A stretch of DNA of 64,000 nt from Vandiemenella viatica (Eukaryota > Arthropoda > Insecta > Orthoptera > Morabidae): assembly GCA_031002005.1 (NCBI GenBank), contig CM061920.1:107319447-107383446 (forward strand). The letters are read 5' to 3'. Both the position numbers and the translations under genes were made by a program. A model generated the notes under the pieces. That model did no database searches and was not told the DNA's origin. It saw only the letters and a program-made list of their open reading frames with translations. This document shows, piece after piece, positions 57,036 through 64,000 of the stretch (position 1 is its first letter; each line of letters starts with the position of its first letter).

Positions 57036-57489
57036 GCCCAACAGTCATTGTCAATCCTCTTACGCACCCCAACTCATAAAATCCCGAAATGTTATGAAAA
57101 TCGCAAAACATAGTGAATACAGGTAAAATATCGCCAAAAATTATGTAATATTCGCTCTACGAAAGAAGTCATAGATTGATATGCTAGAAGATGACTGAGG
57201 ATGTATCAGTTTCATTAAGAATTCACCATTCCTCAGTTTAGATGTCCTAAATTACTTTATATGGACACAGTTAGCTTGGCAGGTAGAGTTCCATAGTGAA
57301 AAGGTTGTCGGTGTTATGAAGGACGATGCGAATTGCACCCTGATTGTGGAGTTTGCTGGGTTACGGGGCAAAAAGTGTGCATTCTGGCTCGAGACCGACC
57401 AAACCTGTAACATTTTTATTTTTTTTTATTTTTGCTGGATACCAGTTAACCAGTGGAGATGCTACATTTTGTGCTTAGGTACATCTCTT
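57036..57489. other. No gene recognised
   Basis: Short AT-rich spacer with no supported features. Confidence 0.35.
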
Positions 57490-57585
57490 GCGGTATAAAC
57501 TCTAACTTTCTCCGGAGCAGAGCCTTCGTGGGTGAATCCTCGAAAATTAGGCCATACTTTAGGTATGTTTTCAACCAGAGTGAGA
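57490..57585 (+). repeat. Interspersed repeat copy, also at 58086-58172
   Basis: AACTTTCTCC(G/A)(G/A)AGCAGAG, then CCTTCGTGG..GG(A/T)GAATCCTC or GGATCCTC, then CATACTTTAGGTATGTTTTC is shared by 57499-57577 and 58094-58167. Unknown family. Both copies lie near SINE-A debris. Confidence 0.55.
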
Positions 57586-57609
57586 AACATCCACTTTATT
57601 CATAAATGG

Positions 57610-57725
57610 TTACAACAGCTATCCATTCACCCACATGCATAGAAAACCATAATCCGTATGCCTAGATCTGGATTCAAACCGGTATCCTCCTGAATAAGAG
57701 GCCAACACTCTCGGTGAAATTATAG
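57610..57725 (-). mobile_element. SINE-A fragment
   Basis: The minus strand has GTTGGCCTCTTATTCAGGAG, GATACCGGTTTGAATCCAGA, CTAGGCATACGGATTATGG and TTTTCTATGC. Confidence 0.55.
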
Positions 57726-58249
57726 GTGACAAAATTATAAGTGTCTGATTTAAAAGTGACATGTTTACAGCATCAGCTAATCGTCACCACAATTTGAGTA
57801 GCTATATGGTGCAAATTGAAATCGACGTTTCACGAAATACGTCTTATACCCGTTGCGTTTGACAAAATAGTCTTCAATTATAATGACAACCTATATACCT
57901 CGTGTTGCTAAGTTTCGCTTCACGCACGTTTAAACTAGCATCAGAGTCCAGATTGGTGAACTATGGGACAAGCGGTCTTCCACAAACATGATTTCACAGG
58001 TTTGCAACCACCACCACTCCCCCCACAGTACGTGTCGTGATGTACCCCACATACAACAGGCTTACCCCCGCCATCACCACCTCCTATAAACTGGTAACTT
58101 TCTCCAAAGCAGAGCCTTCGTGGCTGGATCCTCAAAAAATCAGAGCATACTTTAGGTATGTTTTCAACCGGTGTCATTGTCGTTTGGACATATATTTATT
58201 CGAAAGAATGAGAATTTTAGGTATATGAAATATTTCGTAAAGTTAATGG

Positions 58250-59022
58250 AGCCTCAAGTCAGAACAGAATGCAAGTGCGAGTGTCAGCAAGTGCTGTTTA
58301 TGGGTAAAACGCTGACGGCTGACTAAGAGGGCATCGCTCTGTTCGGTGACGCAAAACCGAACTTACGAGCGACCACAGCGAGCCAAACTCGCTCTCACTT
58401 TGTCGATCATTATCAACCAGTCAATATGGGCTAATTCTTAGCTAGGCCGTGTCTCGTTAGCTTGCCTCGCCACCATGCATCCATCGTGTCAATTCGCCAT
58501 TCAGTCAAGAAGTTAATATTCTAAGAGTTAGTTTGCGCAGCCGAAATGCGGCTCAGTCAACAATTATTATTGTAGAGGCTTTCGGGAGTTATCCTTACAG
58601 ATCGCGCTCTCAACTGTATTATACAGTCTTTAGTGGTCAATAAAGGGGACTCTAAATACGATAGTCGCCTACATTATTTATTAGGTAGATTCTCAGCTAG
58701 GTTATCATTTTGCCCTGGCCTTTCCCTGCCTAATCGGTTCTCCAACCGTAACTAATGGGTGGTGTCATGATTCCTGACAATTAACATCAATTAACATCTT
58801 ACTTTAGCCCACAAGTCTTTGCTTAGATCACCAGAAGACAGAAGACATCTTCAAGAGAGAAGACAGCGCAAGAGGATTAGAAGACTTAGTAAATGTCCCG
58901 AAGGTCAGTAAACTTCCACTCTAAAGTCTGCTTCCACCACAAGCCCACAAATTCACCCCCCATCCACTCAGGCCTCTTGACAACGTAAGGTTCGGCACAG
59001 GGGGTTCAGTCCGGCCTTTACA
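58250..59022 (+). mobile_element. LTR (3' part) of an LTR retrotransposon
   Basis: It ends ...CCTTTACA at 59022, two bases before a primer-binding site. A TATTATACAG-type box (58616) and CAATAAAGG (58639) resemble promoter and polyadenylation signals. TGTCATGATTCCTGACA at 58764 is an alternative LTR start (giving about 260 bp). The 5' limit is therefore uncertain. Confidence 0.45.
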
Positions 59023-59024
59023 TT

Positions 59025-59042
59025 TGGTTTCAGAAGTGGAAT
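59025..59042 (+). other. Retrotransposon primer-binding site
   Basis: TGGTTTCAGAAGTGGAAT directly after an LTR-like CA end. TGGYNTCAGAAGTGG is a tRNA-complementary primer site (tRNA-Leu type) seen in gypsy-like elements. A short gag-like start follows (ATG 59085, MENLRGENDEEITG, then a stop). Confidence 0.6.
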
Positions 59043-59238
59043 CTACGGATCGGTTAGTGGAAGATTCGAAACGAAGACTTTTAGGATGGAAAACCTTCGT
59101 GGGGAAAATGACGAAGAAATCACTGGTAGCAATTGAATGGCAGATGGAATGTATTGGTGGTGAGACGAGCGAGACAGTTAACGGTTGATAGCAAATTTAA
59201 TCAGTCTTAATAAAAGTTATTATATCGGCGACGGGCTT

Positions 59239-59404
59239 CTACCACCGGGCGAAATCTACGCGAGACGGACGGCGAGCGGCCGGCGTCCGTGCTGAGCGAG
59301 CAGGAGTCGAGTTGCAGCCAGCGGCGACAACACCAGTTCTTCCGGGGACACCACGACGCCAGCGAGCAGTTCTACCAGCTTCAAATCGTGAAAACAGCAA
59401 ACGG
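59239..59404 (+). other. GC-rich exon-like block with splice donor
   Basis: A 165-base GC-rich island after CTTAATAAAAGTT, ending AACG|GTGAGT at about 59403 and followed by long AT-rich, intron-like sequence. It may be a leader exon, either of a host gene or of the retrotransposon. No continuation exon was found. Confidence 0.3.
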
Positions 59405-61126
59405 TGAGTTTTGAACACGCACGCATGCATATGGCAATAAATTACGGGCTTTTTTTTTGCGGGAAAATTGCATAATTTTCAAGTTCAAGAGTGATTTGTT
59501 TATTAAAAAATTGTTTTATTTAAATTTCCTGTTGAAAGTACGCGACTGTTTTAAAAGAACGAAAAATAAATGCTTTAATATTTGGTTTCTGTCGGAAAAT
59601 GCTATGTTCAACGATAATTCTGTTCAAAATATGTTGTTTAATGCGAAATATGTGGCGGAAGGCAAAATTACGGTCTATCAGTTAATAAATTAAAAGGAAA
59701 CTGTAATTCGCTTAGTATGTTTATCAGTTTTGTGTCAGAATTAGTTAGTTCAAATTCACAGATAATATACATTAAAGAAATTATTTCCTCAAACTATGTT
59801 TTAAAATGTGTATACTTTCAAAAATATAAATCAATAATTTCTGAGTGAAATGAAATAACGTAATTTGCAGAGATAAGATTTAGTTGCAGATTATGGTTTT
59901 GACCGAAGGGCCCCGGACAAAGCGGTAATTTCAATTAAATTTACATATAAATGTAATTTGATTAAAAAAGGAAATGTGCAGTTTAATAAAACTATTATAT
60001 TTGAGAATGCAATTAATTACAGGGTAGGTACGGTCAAATAATTTTCAGTTAAGGAAGCATGAACTGCATAAATTCTATTTAGAAGGATAGTTGAATAGTT
60101 CGTAGCTCTGATCGTTAGCGCGCACCGAACAGAGTAACCAACTATATTGTTAAATTCCATAAATGTTTAAACAAATATGCGTTAAGGAAAAAAAAGAGAT
60201 CTCACTGGTTTTGGAAAGATATACGTAACTCTTACTCTCTCTAAATGCAATACAAGTTGAGAACAATTATTTGCATTAGTTTATAATTATTTCAATGTGT
60301 CATATGGATTTTGTGATAATTAATGTAAATAATATGTTGTTTTGAGCAAGTGCGGGTAAAAAAGAGCTAATCAATGTTCAAGTTAAAAATCATTCTTCTG
60401 TTGGTTAAAATTAATTTAGCACTTATGGTCTTGTTAAGTTGGCACACATGTATCATGTATTACGAACTAAAAGTACGTGATTTATATGTAAAGACAGCCA
60501 GTATTTGAAAATATGTTAATTAAACCTTGTAGCATAAAATAATTTAAAAATCTGTTTAAGAAAATAGCGAGAAAATATGCACTAAATTACAAAATGAAAC
60601 TGAAAAGTGGCAGTGAAATGAAATGTTTCCCAATTAATGAAATTTTATTATATCTCGAAGCGCGTTATCTAGCAACAAAATACAAATCTGGTTTAGATAT
60701 GATTATTGTGCGTGGAAAGAATATGCATGCTGTTTACAATAAAAATAAGATATTCATGGAATAATTATTTAATATGCTGGCCTGATGAAAAAAAATAAAT
60801 TTAAGATCAGTGTAGGTGCTTATTGGAAAATTGTAAGAATAACTGTGCTATTTAAGTAGGTAGAAGTAAAAGGTTATCGTATAGGAGATGTGTGCTAGGT
60901 GATATTGATAGGGCGTGCGAGAAATAATTTATTGAGTGATGCTGCAGCGAGGAAAATAGAAAAATGTCGAAATGTTGAAATGTTAGTGCATGTCGCAAAC
61001 GGCGAATGCGTATAAAAGTTGAAGGGTGCTGAGTAGTTAATTATGAGCAACGGTTACGGAGGTTAAGAATTGATTTCTCAGGAATTATCGAACGGGTTGA
61101 GAGTAGCAAAGATCTCGAAGTTCAGG
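59405..61126. other. No gene recognised; AT-rich, intron-like
   Basis: Strongly AT-rich, no supported open frame or repeat. Ends at the assembly gap. Confidence 0.4.
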
Positions 61127-62126
61127 NNNNNNNNNNNNNNNNNNNNNNNNNNNNNNNNNNNNNNNNNNNNNNNNNNNNNNNNNNNNNNNNNNNNNNNNNN
61201 NNNNNNNNNNNNNNNNNNNNNNNNNNNNNNNNNNNNNNNNNNNNNNNNNNNNNNNNNNNNNNNNNNNNNNNNNNNNNNNNNNNNNNNNNNNNNNNNNNNN
61301 NNNNNNNNNNNNNNNNNNNNNNNNNNNNNNNNNNNNNNNNNNNNNNNNNNNNNNNNNNNNNNNNNNNNNNNNNNNNNNNNNNNNNNNNNNNNNNNNNNNN
61401 NNNNNNNNNNNNNNNNNNNNNNNNNNNNNNNNNNNNNNNNNNNNNNNNNNNNNNNNNNNNNNNNNNNNNNNNNNNNNNNNNNNNNNNNNNNNNNNNNNNN
61501 NNNNNNNNNNNNNNNNNNNNNNNNNNNNNNNNNNNNNNNNNNNNNNNNNNNNNNNNNNNNNNNNNNNNNNNNNNNNNNNNNNNNNNNNNNNNNNNNNNNN
61601 NNNNNNNNNNNNNNNNNNNNNNNNNNNNNNNNNNNNNNNNNNNNNNNNNNNNNNNNNNNNNNNNNNNNNNNNNNNNNNNNNNNNNNNNNNNNNNNNNNNN
61701 NNNNNNNNNNNNNNNNNNNNNNNNNNNNNNNNNNNNNNNNNNNNNNNNNNNNNNNNNNNNNNNNNNNNNNNNNNNNNNNNNNNNNNNNNNNNNNNNNNNN
61801 NNNNNNNNNNNNNNNNNNNNNNNNNNNNNNNNNNNNNNNNNNNNNNNNNNNNNNNNNNNNNNNNNNNNNNNNNNNNNNNNNNNNNNNNNNNNNNNNNNNN
61901 NNNNNNNNNNNNNNNNNNNNNNNNNNNNNNNNNNNNNNNNNNNNNNNNNNNNNNNNNNNNNNNNNNNNNNNNNNNNNNNNNNNNNNNNNNNNNNNNNNNN
62001 NNNNNNNNNNNNNNNNNNNNNNNNNNNNNNNNNNNNNNNNNNNNNNNNNNNNNNNNNNNNNNNNNNNNNNNNNNNNNNNNNNNNNNNNNNNNNNNNNNNN
62101 NNNNNNNNNNNNNNNNNNNNNNNNNN
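61127..62126. other. Assembly gap of exactly 1000 N
   Basis: A round-number placeholder. Any open frames reported through it are artefacts. Confidence 1.
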
Positions 62127-64000
62127 ACGGTGTACGCCGGATAGTGTTTGTGGAAACACAATATTTCGACGGCTGGCTCTGCCGTCTTCTTCAGGTGATG
62201 AGACATGTGTAATGGTCGGCTGACCCACAGATACTGAGATCATCTCAGTATCTATGGGTCAGCCGACCATTACACATGTCTCATCACCTGAAGAAGACGG
62301 CAGAGCCAGCCGTCGAAATATTGTGTTTCCACAACACTATCCGGCGGTACACCCGTGAAGATTACATTACGTACGAAGTAATCACTGCTATTTAACTACT
62401 AATGTATAAGTTATAACGAGGAAAAACACTCATTATTCTATCTGTATACTTACAACAACAATTATTAAAAGAAATCTAATAAAAATACTTATTTTGACTG
62501 TTAAAAAGTAATGTAGGCCTCTACGATTGTTAATGTCACGCGATTTCTGACGCGATATCGACTACCATCACAACCGTAACCTGGCACAACCGTACCCAGT
62601 CTCCCCTACTGATACGAAGACTTTCCTGTTGCTCTGGTAGCTTCCTATTAGCTTGGTGTAATACTAGTCTCCTGCTTCAGCTTTACGATCTGCCCCAGCT
62701 GCAACACTTGACCTAATATTCTCGCTATTTTCTCATTAGCATAACTCGATATATTTAACTCAAACGAAAAGTTCCTATACCCACACCGGGAGACGCCTCC
62801 TCGAGGTCTGAAGGTGTAACTAAACGCTATTAAAAACTGAGGAACAATTTTCATTATTTGCTATTGTAGTCAGTTTTGCTAATCCCTTACTAAGGGCAAG
62901 TCAAGCCAGAATTGCGCTTCCAATGTTAATACCTACTGAGGGATATGATTATTGGTTGATGAATTTTAGGCCGTGAACAAAGCTCAGTAAATGGGCCGTT
63001 CGTACCGCATTTCGACGATTAAGAGTAAGTTTATAATTATGTAATCAACCTCACCCTTACTCGTTTCGCAGCTTGTACACATTTTTCAAACGGCAATCAA
63101 CTGTTTATATTTGACGTGATGGGATTTATGGAAATATCCTTTCAGAACAAAGCACCTGAAAATGTGCGAACGAAAATTCAGTTTTGTGTAAATGCTGCTG
63201 TGTTTTTAATGTGTTATAAGAAACTCTTAACCAGCATTTCTATCTTCTAAATCAATTTCCCTTTTATACCTGCAAGATATCTTAGTACCTATTGTTAGCC
63301 AAATCTTCTTTACTCGATTTTGACTGCCTGGAAATAATCCCATAAGGAAGCATTTACCACAAATTCCTAAACTGTTTGGTAAGTGTTTAGCCACATTACT
63401 TCAAATATAATTATCCAATCATATTTCAAAAATTGGATATACAATTTTTATTACATTGTTGGTTATTGGCCTAACTTTGGCGAATATTTTCTCGTATACA
63501 ATGTTACTATTAGGAAATTGTGGTCTGAAGGCCATTTCACATTCGAACTGTTATGTATATCACTAAATTATTTTCCTCTGTATACGAAAATGTTATAAAT
63601 AATTAAACAAGGGTGAGGGGTCATTTTTGCGATCATTGCTATTTGAGGGACTTCAAGAATATTATGTCGTCATGTAATTGGCGATCCGCGATCACTGACT
63701 AGCTGAGCGGGACACTGTGCTACGTCAGTAGAGCTCCAAGGGGGTTTGTGGAGTTTCGTCCAATAGGAAGCGTTGGAGAGCTTTTAAGTTCAAACAATCA
63801 GAGGCCAAGTTCACAGGCCGGTCGTGGAGATGGCGGGCGATTCAAATGGACCAATTAGGAAACTTGGTGACAATGGTAGTCCTGGCGATTACGGAGTAGG
63901 GACGCTGCCAATGAGAGGCCACAAAAGAGAAAATTACAATCAATGTATAGTTCCAGGCAACAGGGTATTCTCCATTGACGCCACAGACAAGTTTGAACAG
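62127..64000. repeat. Copy 2 of the 45.5-47.3 kb segment
   Basis: Starts at the gap edge within the palindromic insertion (with several indels in the first 30 bases: ACGGTGTACGCCGG against ACGGGTGTACCGCCGG) and continues collinear with 45468-47340 to the window end. It includes the same 71-codon open frame (63383-63598). Confidence 0.9.

Noticed and set aside
57941..58177. 78-codon minus-strand Gly/Cys-rich frame
   Set aside because: Overlaps an interspersed repeat copy and has no recognisable domain.
61070..62243. Long open frames of about 370-380 codons on both strands
   Set aside because: They run through 1000 N of assembly gap; their length is an artefact.

Overview
The window reads as repeat-dense eukaryotic nuclear DNA, AT-rich, with tRNA-derived SINEs, LINEs, DNA transposons with terminal inverted repeats (TIRs), LTR fragments and a Polinton/Maverick relic. 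The transposon families (Tc1, mariner, pogo, hAT, PIF/Harbinger with a MADF-type partner, I/Jockey- and CR1-like LINEs) fit an arthropod, most likely an insect with a large genome. I could not fix the species. I found no complete, convincing host gene. Nearly everything recognisable is a transposable element, mostly broken.

Layout. 0-7 kb: LINE ORF1 (minus strand), a hAT MITE and a solo LTR with perfect target-site duplications (TSDs), and a Tc1-like transposase split by a SINE. 8-12.6 kb: a PIF/Harbinger transposon whose two genes, transposase (+) and MADF-domain protein (-), are interlocked, each with an exon inside the other's intron; a second TIR element is nested in its right end. 13-19 kb: two GC-rich hAT-type MITEs. 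20-23 kb: a mariner relic and a LINE 3' end. 26-32 kb: a second SINE family and long stretches with nothing recognised. 32.6-35.1 kb: a pile-up of minus-strand LINE reverse-transcriptase fragments. 39-43 kb: another LINE 3' end, a G-rich TTA-flanked MITE, a SINE with a perfect TSD and a hAT-like element. 44.2-45.7 kb: a third SINE family, a pogo/Tigger-type transposase, and a 287-bp near-perfect palindrome with a 12-bp TSD. 47.5-48.9 kb: a diverged tandem array of exon-like units ending in an exon with a stop codon. 49-56.3 kb: a Polinton relic (protein-primed family B DNA polymerase N-terminal part, double-jelly-roll capsid fragment, and an apparently intact adenain-like cysteine protease), riddled with SINEs, a Tc1 fragment and local duplications. 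58-59.4 kb: an LTR end with a primer-binding site. 61,127-62,126: a 1000-N assembly gap, followed by a near-identical second copy of 45.5-47.3 kb.

Three SINE families are present. SINE-A (at least 10 copies or fragments) has A/B boxes, a body of about 240 bp and a T-rich or A-rich tail. SINE-B has four copies or fragments counting one weak one, and SINE-C two. Several insertions show exact TSDs, so nesting order can be read directly. The observations most worth follow-up are the exon-like array at 47.5-48.9 kb, the interlocked Harbinger genes with repeated palindromic subterminal motifs, the palindromic TSD-flanked element with a hammerhead-like core, and the intact protease frame inside a dead Polinton.
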